From Aptenodytes patagonicus (lineage: Eukaryota > Chordata > Aves > Sphenisciformes > Spheniscidae): a stretch of DNA of 64,000 bases. Made by a program: the position numbers and the translations under genes. How positions within the stretch are numbered: the first letter of the stretch is position 1; every line of letters begins with the position of its first letter. Location: NCBI RefSeq assembly GCF_965638725.1, contig NC_134952.1:66555424-66619423 (forward strand), given 5' to 3'. The notes beneath the pieces were generated by a model. The model did no database searches. It saw only the letters and a list, made by a program, of their open reading frames with translations, and was not told where the DNA came from. Shown piece after piece: positions 1 through 11,500 of the stretch.

Positions 1-1530
1 CGGCAGTAAACATGGTCCTATTTCAATGAAAGTATCTCCATGCATGTCAACTGCTTTGGTATGAGAGTAAAATAATTTGTCTAGCTAGTGGGGATAGTGT
101 TTAAATAATGGAATCACTTTTTAATTCAAGGTTTGTACTCTTCTTTTGTCACACAATCATAAAAGTAAACTGCTCAGGGTCATTAGAGGTGAACCACAGC
201 CGTAAATCTTTTTCGCTTTGTTCATAATTTGACATGAAGGCTTGAAAGAGTGTGAAGGTTTGTGTAGTTTTCCTTTTCCTACCAAGTATCAGGAACACTA
301 ACTCTCTCCCCACTTTTCCAAGGTGATGTGGTTCACTGGGGATCTTTCATATTTGTTTTCGTGCTATAAAGTGTGTTGTCATGAGGGGTTGGAAGCTTAT
401 TTTTCTTATTTGGGCATGAGAAAAATTTCTCACAGAGAGACCTTAGTTTGAAATGAGGTTGAAATAAACAGAGTTTTGACCTGATTGATTAAAATCCCTG
501 TCTCAGTTCCCAAGCTTTTTATCCCATTTTTGGAATTACACTTGCGTAATTCTCTGGGTTGAGGAGTCGGTCTCCAGCTAGTTTCAAGATTTGAATTGCT
601 CCACTTTTGAATAGCAAGAGTTTTGCCTGTCTGTTTTCCAACTCCTTTTGGGATGCCTGCATGATTCCCAAAGAGGGGGATAACAATTTTGGAGAACTTT
701 GGGTCCCTCCCCACAAATCCTTCCCCCTCCAGCCTTTTGAGGACCTCGGTAATGCATTGAAATTGCAAACAGTAGTTACCACCTGCAGGCGGAGGACTAA
801 ATTACGCTTTTGGAAACATTTGCAGGCAGCCTGCTTTCTAGCAATAGTAAAATAGAGTTCGTGCCTCCCCACTTGTAAACTGCTTTGAGTATCTGAACTG
901 CTCGATGTTACGGTTATTGGTGAGATGTGCAGGAGCATGAAGCTCATTGTGTAGAGAAGAAATAGGAGATAGGCTTGACCTCAGCATTTACTTACGTATG
1001 TGTGATAGGAGACTTCAGCAGCAAAAAGAGAACCCCTGTGACAGAAGAAATATTCGCAGCCCCTGGGAGCAGAGAGCATGAACATTGCACAGCTTCTGGT
1101 GCAAAGACAGTGCTTTCTGCCCCTTGGGGAGCCAGCGTAGGCTAATAGCTTGCTAGTTTCTTGCTGTACAAGGATCAGACTTCTTCCACCCTGCCCTGTT
1201 CTGTTAGTGTGCTAAGTAACCCTTGCTGAGGAGCATTCCCCTCACAGAACTTCATCTTTGTTGTCTGTAGATGGCAGCCAATGATACTGACCTCCATTGC
1301 AAAATGTCCTGAGATCAGTTGGAAAGCACAGTAAAATGCCTAGGTTGTGTGTTATCATTTTATCATTCATTCAGGTAATGACAGGGTTTAGCAGATTGAG
1401 CATGCCGAATGTTCAGAAAGGATGTGGGAGGTTGGTTTGTTTTGGCAAGCACAAACCAAGTATTTTTCAGTGTCTGCTGCTTGAAAATGTGTCTGCCTTG
1501 GCTGATATTTATCTTCTGGTTGTCTTTCAG
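1..1530 (+). other. AFF1: AFF1 intron (partial)
   Basis: This is the stretch left of the first recognised AFF1 exon. It ends in a good acceptor (tgtctttcag) at 1521-1530. I looked for an upstream AFF1 coding exon and recognised none. The short open frames here have no flanking splice signals and no family resemblance. No repeat was identified. Confidence 0.7.
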
Positions 1531-1585
1531 AATGCTCCAGGACGACCTGCAGCTCAGTGATAGTGAAGAGAGTGGTGACGACCAA
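1531..1585 (+). CDS. AFF1: AFF1 coding exon: start of the acidic/serine transactivation region
   Basis: The exon starts after tgtctttcag and ends before the donor gtcagt. The first base completes a codon from the previous exon outside the window. It then encodes 18 residues beginning MLQDDLQLSDSEE, the AFF-family acidic block before the Ser-rich transactivation domain (human AFF1 has MLEDDLQLSDSED). It ends in phase 0. The ATG at 1532 is internal and is not a translation start. Confidence 0.9.
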
Positions 1586-2540
1586 GTCAGTTTTAGATGT
1601 TTTATACACTAGGCACACAGACATCCCTTTAAATCATCACGACTTGTTGCATTGTTCTGAATTCCTTAAGCTAACCTTTCTTCCCCCTCTCCTCTTTGTT
1701 TTTGTGAACAAAACAGGTTGTTGAAAAGCCACCTTCTTCACTTGCTCCTCCAAGGTACAGGTTTGTTCCCAAACTACTAGCTAGACCAAATAAAGAGGAA
1801 AAACAAAACTACTTTTTATATATGGGGTAGATGGGCAAGGGTTCCTGGTTTCTCTTGTAGATACAGGCTTTGGTTTCTAGCTGCCTGAAGCTGCTGTTGA
1901 AAATTGGCTTTAGTTGTGTGGGGTTTTACAGAAAGCTCCAATTAGAAATGAATAATCCAGGCATGCTGGATTTTGCCTGTGAACCAGAACTGTATTTCCC
2001 CAACTGTTCCCTCCTTTTCTCTTCCTCCCCTCCACCAGTGTATATGTAGATCACACTGGAGCTAATGGGATTTTCAGTTGTAGTAGTGATGGGTGAGGTG
2101 TGAGTCCCGTTTTAGTTCAGAAGGAAGCCCAAAACAGCCAAGCGGGTGGAGAACAGAAGAGGGTTAGGTAGACTTATTGAGGCTGTTTCAGCTCCTCCTA
2201 AGGCAGCTGATTGTAAGCAGTTCCTGCCATGTATTGTTAGTCAGAAGCAATATTCAAGGTAGACTGAACAGCCACGTGCCAGCATTAGAGGAAGAAAGGT
2301 GGAGAAGCCCAGAATTTTTCCTATGGGAGAGCACCGACATACATTTTTGGCTTGATATCTATGTTCTTCAAGCACAGAGTAATGGTCTGCAAAGTCAGAC
2401 TTGCAGAAGGGCATGCCAATTCTTGGCATGATCTGCGTCTCTGCAAGTTCTTGAAATAGAGTGTTCTCACTCTATCAGTCTGGATCAGCAAGGAGCTTGC
2501 CTCCAAATCATACAAATGTGTTGATACTGACATGGGAAAC

Positions 2541-2576
<36 letters not shown>

Positions 2577-5500
2577 ACATTTTGATTTTGTAAGCCCATT
2601 TCAAAAGAAAAAGCAGCTGTGCATAAAAAGTCATGGCTCTCCCTCAGTTCCATCCACTCCCATTGTCAGTGCTGGAGGAAAACACTTTTGAGTAGGGGAG
2701 GGTGTTGCAAAAAATGCTGCTGCTTGACATGGCTGTTAATGAAACGGTTACAGCACCTTGACCAAGTAACACAGATGACGAAGTGAAAACTTAAGGGGGA
2801 GAATACAAAAAGGACAAACTATCCTGGAATGTATGTTTCTGTCTTGTTAGCCTTTGTTGGAAATTTTTCTTTTGAGGGTTGGGGCTTTCAGAAAAGCACT
2901 TGTCAGTTTTGGTTATTTTTTAAACTTTGGTTGGCTAAATGCAGCTTCATATTGTAGCAGTGATGTCCTGCTTATGTATTTTTCTGACTGGGTTGGAGTT
3001 GAAGGGTTTTTTATTTCCAGAGGTTTTTTATTCTGGTGCTTTATCTTTTGAGTATGGCAATGTATTCCTTTGGCCTTCTCCCCTCTCCTCTCAGTACCAA
3101 AACACAGGGCTTCAGTTTTATTTTTGAATCCTGCCATGTCAATATAATAAGTAAGTAACCTTCACCCATGCTGCTTTCTAATTTTATCTCATGGTGGCCT
3201 TGCAGTGCCCTACAGTCCCAGCCCAAGAGTGTGGCATCAGCACATTCCAACAGCCCGGAGTCAGGGAGCACCAGTGACTCAGACAGCTCTTCAGACTCGG
3301 AGACGGAGAGCAACTCGAGTGACAGTGAAGCAAATGACCCTCTGAGAGCGTCAGCACCTGAGGTGAATGCAAATAAAATGTAGAGGCTGCTTAATATAGC
3401 TTCTTGCCTCAGACCCTCTGCTGTCTGAATGCAATCAGGACAGGAGACTTGAAATACTGTCATTGTTCAGGTGTCCCCTTGACATCTTTGCTGCATCATC
3501 AGACTTTTCTTGCCCTTTGCTTCCTTTCTAGAGTTTGTCAATTAAATAACTCTTTGTAACAGCATAATTAGACTTTTACCTGCCTAATCTTGAAGTGTTC
3601 CCCATTCTCCTTTGGCATCATTGTCTAGCACTCCTGGAGGAATTAGGGCCTTCATTGGCAAGACACAAGCAAGGCACAGATGAGAAGCACGGCTTGTCTG
3701 GGGTGTTTGGGGCCCACCCCTGCCCGTGCAGCTTTTCTGGGTGCTGAGGCAATGGGCTGCTTCAGGGTGAGACCCTGATATGTTAAGAGGAGCTGCTGCC
3801 TCCCTGCAGCTCCTGTGCATGAGTGACAGATTCAGCTTCTCCCAGATCGCAGCTGAAGTGATCAGACCTGCAGGAAGGGCTGGAATGTGCTTAGACTTGC
3901 TTCTGTTGAATTTGGCTTGGATAGTGCTGCACTGGCATTTCTGAGGCTTTTATTGGGAAAAGCAGACAAACAGAACTTGGTGCCTTAAAGTTTCATAACT
4001 GAGACCATGCATTTTTTAATAATCTGCTGTAGAAGTGCTCGTGTCCCATGGTTTCAAACAGTTCCTCCAGCTTGCAAAACATTCCCAGGCCAGTGGGAAG
4101 TGCATGGTTATATCCTACGGACCACAGCTGATGTAAACCAATCTGCTGACAGTTTTGAGGTACTGTGAGAGGAAAGCCCAGAAACCTTGTAATTTATTTC
4201 TCCCTCCCCTCCCCCAGCCCTAGCCTTGCTTTCTTTTACCTTAGAAGCACATGAACAAGGAGAGTTTTATGTACAGAAAACAAGCTTTGAGAAGGCATAT
4301 CTTTTCATCTCGCATCTAATACACTTTACCCTCCAGCAGTTCAGTTACAGACTTTGCCCTCTGCAATATGGGTGTCTTTGGAAGGAAACAGATTTTATGC
4401 TTCTCTTTTACCAAATCCTGCCTGGTTTGTCCTGAAAATACTAGATTGTAAGATCCTTCTAACTCTAGTGAAGTCCTAGCTATTTGCCATTGACCATTTT
4501 ATCCTTTTTTTATTCAGCAAAGTATTCATCCATGGTGCTCAAGGAGCAAGTTAATGCACATGGCCCATTTGTTTATAGTCAGTTCTTCACATGCAAAAGC
4601 ACAGACTTTAAGACCTATAGGCAATAGTTCCTTCTTTTAAAAAAAAAAAAAAAAAAAAAAGTCTCTTAGTATCCTTTGTGTTTGGAAAACCTAATGAAAA
4701 CCCGTATGATAGTGTAGATCACAAACAAGATAACTGATGGTAGAAGTGCTGGAAAAGGATGAGAGTATGCCACTGTCTGCTAGCTACCTACATTATAAAC
4801 CAAAGTTTACTAAGTCTTTTGGCTATGTTTTTATAACATTTGACAAAAAAAAATGCTCTTCAGTGGCTAATAAGTTAAAATGCTAATGAAAATAAAGCAG
4901 ATTTGTGCTATCTGAACAGTATAATGGAATTTGTCGTTTAGTTTTACTTACAAACCCATGGTAAAACCAAACTCTGTTTTTTAAACCGGGTTTCTAGATT
5001 GACTCACTCAAACACAATTGAAGACGTCTTGTTTATCCATGTGTTCTACAGTGAGTTGAGTCTGGATAGAGAAGAAAATCACGGCAGAAGGGATTCATTA
5101 GTCTTGGAAAACCTTTCATGTACTAGGCTTTCTCTTTTTGGGCAAGAATTGTGGTTCTTCTCAAAAGCGAGAGTTGTGACTGGGGAGAATCTGTGACGGC
5201 AGGAGTGTAGCTGTGCTCTGATGGTGCCCAGATAATGAGCTACACATTTGAGTGATGCTGACACATAATGTGGTATTTTCAGAATGGGCCCCAGAGAATC
5301 ATGCCCCTGATTTGCAGCTTCTGTTGTCTGTTTTAGGGTTAGTTGGGTTTGCTTTTCTTGTAATTTATCAGACTACTGTTAGATTAGGCAGGGCTTGTAG
5401 CAACCACATCTGACCGTGACTCCAGAGGCCTTCAGACCTCCGTCGTTGCTCATGCCTTGCTTGACCCAGAGGGAAGCAAGTGTTGGGTTGTGTAGGCAGA

Positions 5501-8500
5501 GGACTCAGAAGAGGCTGGACTTGATGTGCTAGCCATACAATTTCTTTTGGTGAATGGTTTTCTTTTGGTTAAACCACAGGAGCCTGACAGCCTACCTGTC
5601 AGACTTCAATGAGATGTGATAGCTGGCACAGCTCATCGTCTGTTTTGAAAGCAGTGCTGTGTGCAAATAACTTTCTAAAAGCGTTGTGAGGACAGCACCT
5701 AACCTGTTTTTACAATTGCTGCTTTTTTTGTATGTTGTCTGATTGTGCAACGATGTTGGTTAGTGGCAAACCAAGATGAAGTTTTCATGTAGACTGGTCT
5801 CTTACTGAGTGACAGGTAGGGCTAGCAGAGATCCAGGAGTGCTGTGCAACACATTTGATCCTGTGCAAAAATAAGGCCTGTGTTTCTGAAGTCAGTGTTG
5901 ATGTGCACATGCTAGAGTATCCCCACTGTCTCATGGTCTTTCACTTTCAAGCTCTTTTAACAGTAAGGGGAAATTTTACTGGGTTCTGGTAAGCTCTGCT
6001 AGGATGGAAATAGCCCATTAAGGCATCAGTCTTGCATCCTTCCTTTCTCTTTTTGTCTGCAGCCTGACCCGCCAACTTCTAATAAGTGGCAGCTCGACAA
6101 CTGGCTAACCAAGGTGAACCCACCAGCAGTACCAACAGAGAGTCTCAGCGAAGTTGCCCATGGGAATGGATGTGAGGAGGGCAAGGAGCAGGGGCAGGGC
6201 ATCAGCAGCAATTCCTCCCACCAGCGCACCGAGCTGAGGGAGCCTCATCATAAGAGCTCTGGCCAAGTGGCCAGGGCTCCTCAGGATGCTCATCTTCCGA
6301 CCAAACGCAACTGCCAGAAGTCTCCTGTTTGTGCCAAGGAGCCCTCACCCAGGCAGACGGTGGGTATCAAAAGGCCTGGCAAGGCCCCGGTGCACGAGGG
6401 GCCCAAGGGAAGCCTGAAGGTGGAGAGTGACCCTGGTTCTTTTGAGGTCAGAGACCAGTCTTCCAGAGACAAACCAAAAGTCAAAACGAAAGGGAAGCCA
6501 AAACCCAGTGACAGAAAAGACCTGAAGCCGGCACTGCAAGAGCCCCCTGAGAACAGAAAGCACAAGAGCTCCCACCAGGCCAACGCCAAACCCTTCTTGG
6601 ACCCCAAGCTCATGAGAGACGTTTTGCTTGGCAGTGCCCAGGAGCGTCTCACTCTTAGTCCCCTTCCTCAAGGCCAGGGCACAACCCCCACCAGGACTAG
6701 TGGCCACAGGCCTGCCATAGTGGCCAGAGAGGATTTTCACAAGGAGAAACTCCCCTTGCCTATCAGGGAGAAGAAGTTGCTCTCTCCAGTAAGGGACTCC
6801 CCCGCCCCTCAGTCCCTCATGGTGAAAATAGATCTCCCCCTCCTGTCAAGAGTCCCCCAGCCCCCTGGGAAAGGCAGTCACCAGAAGAGAGCAGAGGCCA
6901 AGGAACTCCCCGGTGCAAGGAAGCAGGACTTGGAGAGGAAAACCATGGACACTCCTGACAAGTCCCTTCAAAAGAGGAAGGTGAGAGGTGGAAGTGGAGG
7001 TGGGTTTGTACAAGGACCGAGGTGGTGTTTGAAAAACCCACACAGAGAGTTCATTTCTGCTTCATAGGTTGGGAGTGGACCATTATGCCGTTCCTACAAA
7101 GGTGTTCTCAAACTTCTAAAGAGAATGTGTATCAAAACTGTCCACAGATGTTTCTTGTTGGTCACAAATCCCCTGCTGAGCAAATGAAAAGCCCTGTAAG
7201 CTGTCTAACAATTGCTTTGGTGTTTTAAAACATTTTTGTTGCTGTGTTTTCTTGAAATACTAGTTTTCTCAGACAACAAAACCCCAGCCCTCCTATGTCA
7301 GAGGAGCCTTCAGCAGCAGGCTGTGTCAGTATGTGGCTGGTCAGCCCCTTGGTAGCATTTGTGGGTTTCTCCAGCTTTCAGCCCAAGCAGAGCTTTGCAG
7401 GGCTGCAGTGCCTCCTCCCCCTGCAACCCCTTTAAAAGCAGCATGGTGTCTGAAGCACCTCCCAGACTGTGCAGCCATCTGCGCTATCCATTTAACATCT
7501 GTTGTGGGAGAGCACCTTGCCTGCAGTTCGTGGGTGTGCCCAGAGGGAGAACCGACCCAGGCCGCCCCGGTCTGCACTTTTCGATTTTGTCCATGTATGC
7601 ACCTTCTGCTGCCTTTGCTTGCTTACGCAAAGAGGAATTCTGCAGGTGTAAACTGGGTTATTATTACTAGGGGTGGTGGCAACAACCCTGTGCCTTTTGC
7701 TTTTCCATAAATGCAGACTTTTAACTGAACCAGGTTCACTGATTTACCATCACTAAACCCTGCTTTGGATCTCAGTACTTGGATAAATACGTAGAAAACT
7801 TTGGTTTTCCCTGGAGCTGCTGTGGTGCTAGCAGTGATGCTAATGCTTAAAAGATGCATGTGTCCAGTAAGGGGCTTTCCAGAGACCCCTTTGCAGAGTC
7901 CTTCGGTGGCGCTTAGGGACATGGTTTAGTGGTGGACTTGGCAGTGTTAGGTTTACGGTTGGACTCGATGATCTTAAGGGTCTTTTCCAACATAAATGAT
8001 TCTATGATTCAGCTATAATAGTTGCTTTCCCTTGAATTACAAGACAGCCCTTTATTTAACTGAGATGGTAGTTGCTCACAAGTGTTTTTTGGAAAGCTAA
8101 CTCCCAAAGGGGACTGCGACTAGACTTCCAGCCAGCTGGTTCAGCTGCACAAAGAGTTGACTGCAGGCCTTATGGTGAATGGGTATTCACCGTGGATATT
8201 TCAGTGCCTGTATATCTTTTCAGTCCTTCTCACAAAGCAGGTGGCTTAGCATGTGTGAGTGAATAACCTTGGTTCCCACATGGGTTTCATTTAGTCTTGT
8301 CATTTTCTGAACTCCCCGTAGTTGTGGGGGAGAATTGAGAAGAGCAGAGAAATGGTGAAGAAACTTGAGACACCCCATCAGTCCCCCTCTTCCAGAGCAG
8401 CAGGAGAAAGGTAAACAGGCAGTAAATCTGTCGCTTCTCCTGTTCTCTCAAAGACCCAAGAGAGGAGCTATTTGATGTGAGACATGTCTTCCCTTGCAGT

Positions 8501-11500
8501 CTGAATGTCTGATTGCAGGAAAACCCACCTCAGAGCCTCGCCGTCTGTATTATGTCAGCGTGCATCAGTGTCATTGGAGGCTCAGGCTTCATTGCAGCCA
8601 GCTAGGTCAGGTACGGCTGTCAGACATCTTTTGCCGCAGTGTGGAGCTCAACCTGAAGAAACAGTTTAAGGATATGATCTAGGTGCTGGAGCCTTGCCCT
8701 GAGCATACTGCTGGAGGTAGACTCTGTGCTGAGCATGACCCACTGAGCTCCATCACAGTGACATAAACCTGGATGTACTCTTGGGAGAGAGACAGAAAGT
8801 CCTGGAATGCTTTTGGCTACCACCAGGCACACTATGGGTAACGCTGACTGATAAGTGCAGTTTCTTTTACATTTTCTTGGCTTGTAGCAAATTATTCTGA
8901 AGTTTTTCATTCAGGTGAGCTGATGATTTGTAGGCTTTGTATTGTAAGATCTATGGAGTGCAATTAAAAATTATTATTTATTACCTCTCTGCCTTAATGG
9001 TTCCTGTTCTTCTGGAAGACAATGGCAGCGATTTTAACTGACTGTTTAAAATTTCACCTATATCAGATTCTTGTTAATAAAACCAAAAACCCCTGCACAA
9101 ATGGGGAATATGAGTGATCTAACTCTCCTGTGAATGCAGTTTTTTCCTTCCCTTTGATAAGGCGTATCACAAAACACAATTGATTGCAGTTCATGACTTT
9201 GCCAGGAGGAATCTGAATACATTTCTGTACGATTCGTACTGAGTAGGAGAAAAAAGCCCATCCAGAACAGATGAAATGCTTATTTTCAGCAATGGAAGTG
9301 CCTTAATTTTGATTACTACTAGCAACAAGAGGTTTAGCAGTTCCATCCCTGCCACTACAAAATAATTAATCTATCCAAGCAAAAGTAGATAAAATGTCAT
9401 TTTAGGATACTTGTCACTGAGCCTGAAATCTGTATCCACTGTGCTCTCGGTTTCCACTTTGTCGATTCCAATATCTTTTCTTTTTTTTAATCAGAATCAA
9501 TTAAACTTAGCTCCATTGGTCTATACTTTACATGAACTTTCAAAACCTGAGTGGTTTTTTCTTTTTTTTTTCTTCCTGTTAGAGGGAAGTGGAGGAGATT
9601 GATAGGAAGAAAATGAAATCGGAAAAAGAAACAAAATCATTGCAGTCTTCAGCTAACAAAGGCTCCGATAAATTGAAGTAAGTATACAGTGGTGGGATGG
9701 CAGAAGATGCATAAAACTGAATCTTTCTTAAAAAGGTTAAGGCGAGGAATTATTATCTCCTGTCCTTATACTTGTGAGTTTGCTTATAACATAATGTGCC
9801 TTCTGAAACTTAATCTGCTGCAGATTTGTCTTTACATCTTTGGAACCAATCACATGGCTATGGGAATGTAATTAATTCGCCTTTCTATTTGTTGCAGATG
9901 TGAAGTGATACTTGGGTGTCACCTATCTTCCTCTCCCTTCTTAATGCTGAGGATTATGGTTCTAATCATTCAAGCATAAGCTGATGTTTCAGTGGCTGGT
10001 CGTCTTCCTATACTTGGTTTACACTGCTGCAAAAGCGTTGAATGTTGTGGCATTTGTCCTGATTTCTAACAGTTGAGATGGGAATGAATGACTTCACCAT
10101 TTTAAACATGAACTTGTCCATCCTGCAGCTTACGTTGCTGCATGCTCTGATGTTTAAGCTGCAAGAAATTTAATTGCCAGTTGTGCCCATACTACTTTTC
10201 CTTCTAAGCTGGTGGGCAACCATTTGCACTGCTGTCTTTCAGATCAGATACATGAAACAGATTTGTGCAAAAAAATTATATGTTGTTTGAGTCGCAGTGT
10301 GGTAGGCTGCCTGCCTGCTGAGATGCAGGAGTCATTTCCCCTTCTCCAAACTACAGTGGTGGTAATCTGTCAGCAGATGATTGCCCTAGATGATCTGGGA
10401 GGTGGCAGCTGTTCTGTGGGGAGTGGCATATGCTTGTTCTTTATGATAGTTTAGGGGTTTCTGGGGATGGCAAGAGAACTTGGCATCTAGTTGAAGATGT
10501 CCCTGCCCACGGCAGGGAGGGTTAGACTAGATGACCTTTAAAGGTGCCTTCCAACCCAAACTATTCTATGATTCTGTTCTGTAATTCTAGGTGAGTAAGC
10601 CTTGAGAGTTCAAGTATCAGTTATTTCTGCTTTCATGAGAAATGGACCTAGCCTTAATATGCTTTTAAAAAGGGAGCTGGACTAGGTGTTTAAAGGTCCT
10701 TTCCAACCCAAACCATTCTATGGTTCTATGAACTTCTTTTTGTTCGCCTATGTCCTCCTCATTCTGGGTTCTGCTGTCATACTTACTTTGGGGAAGTTTG
10801 TGCTCTCACTGCATGGGAAGCAGCAGAAAGCTTTTTATCAGATTCATGATACTTTACATGCATTTAAAACTCTTAGTCTTTGTAAGGTGAGAAGATGTGA
10901 ACACGTTTTGCACATGGAGAAACTGAGGTGCAGACAAATTGAGTTGCTTGCTCAGAATCCTGCTGCGAACAGGTGAAATAGCTGAAAAGGGTGGCCTGGG
11001 AGTCGTGACTCTCGTTCCTGTGACTGAGCAATCATGTCCACAGCAGAGAGAGTTCTGGCAGCCTCTCTGGAAAGGATATCGTACTAAGTGTAACTGTATG
11101 TCCATAAATTTTGACTTGGTGATCATTGCTGTTTACTTAATTGGACAGGTCCTGCTGAAAGAAAAAAGTGAGGTGTTAATGCTGATACTGTCTGCTCCCT
11201 CAGCTGCTTTTGCTGTCACTGGTTACAGGCTTTGAATAGCACTTACTGGCTGGCTGCTGATGCACACGGTGTCTGCGCTAGGTGGGACCTGTCTTCTCCC
11301 AGCTGAGAACACAGAGGTGGATGTGATGGATATTGCAGAGCTCTGTTTTTTCACCTTGCTGCCGTGCAAGGCTGCTGAACTGGGATGCTTCAGAAGCACG
11401 TGGATATGCAGCTCCCCCTTTCTCTAACCAAACCAAGATGCCACAGTGCCAATAGGCTTTTCACTGTGACTGGCCCAAATTTGTATAGGGGTGAAATGTG

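Noticed and set aside
2544-2573. A30 run considered as the tail of a retroposed gene or LINE
   Set aside because: No recognisable cDNA-like or transposon body precedes it, and CR1 elements do not end in poly(A). It is treated as a simple repeat.
3216-3362. Alternative acceptor ten bases into the AFF1 Ser-rich exon
   Set aside because: It shifts the frame relative to the upstream exon and loses the Ser/Asp transactivation tract.
6290-6740. 120- and 131-codon frames on the - strand
   Set aside because: They are antisense shadows of the large AFF1 exon, whose sense frame is supported by family motifs and splice sites.
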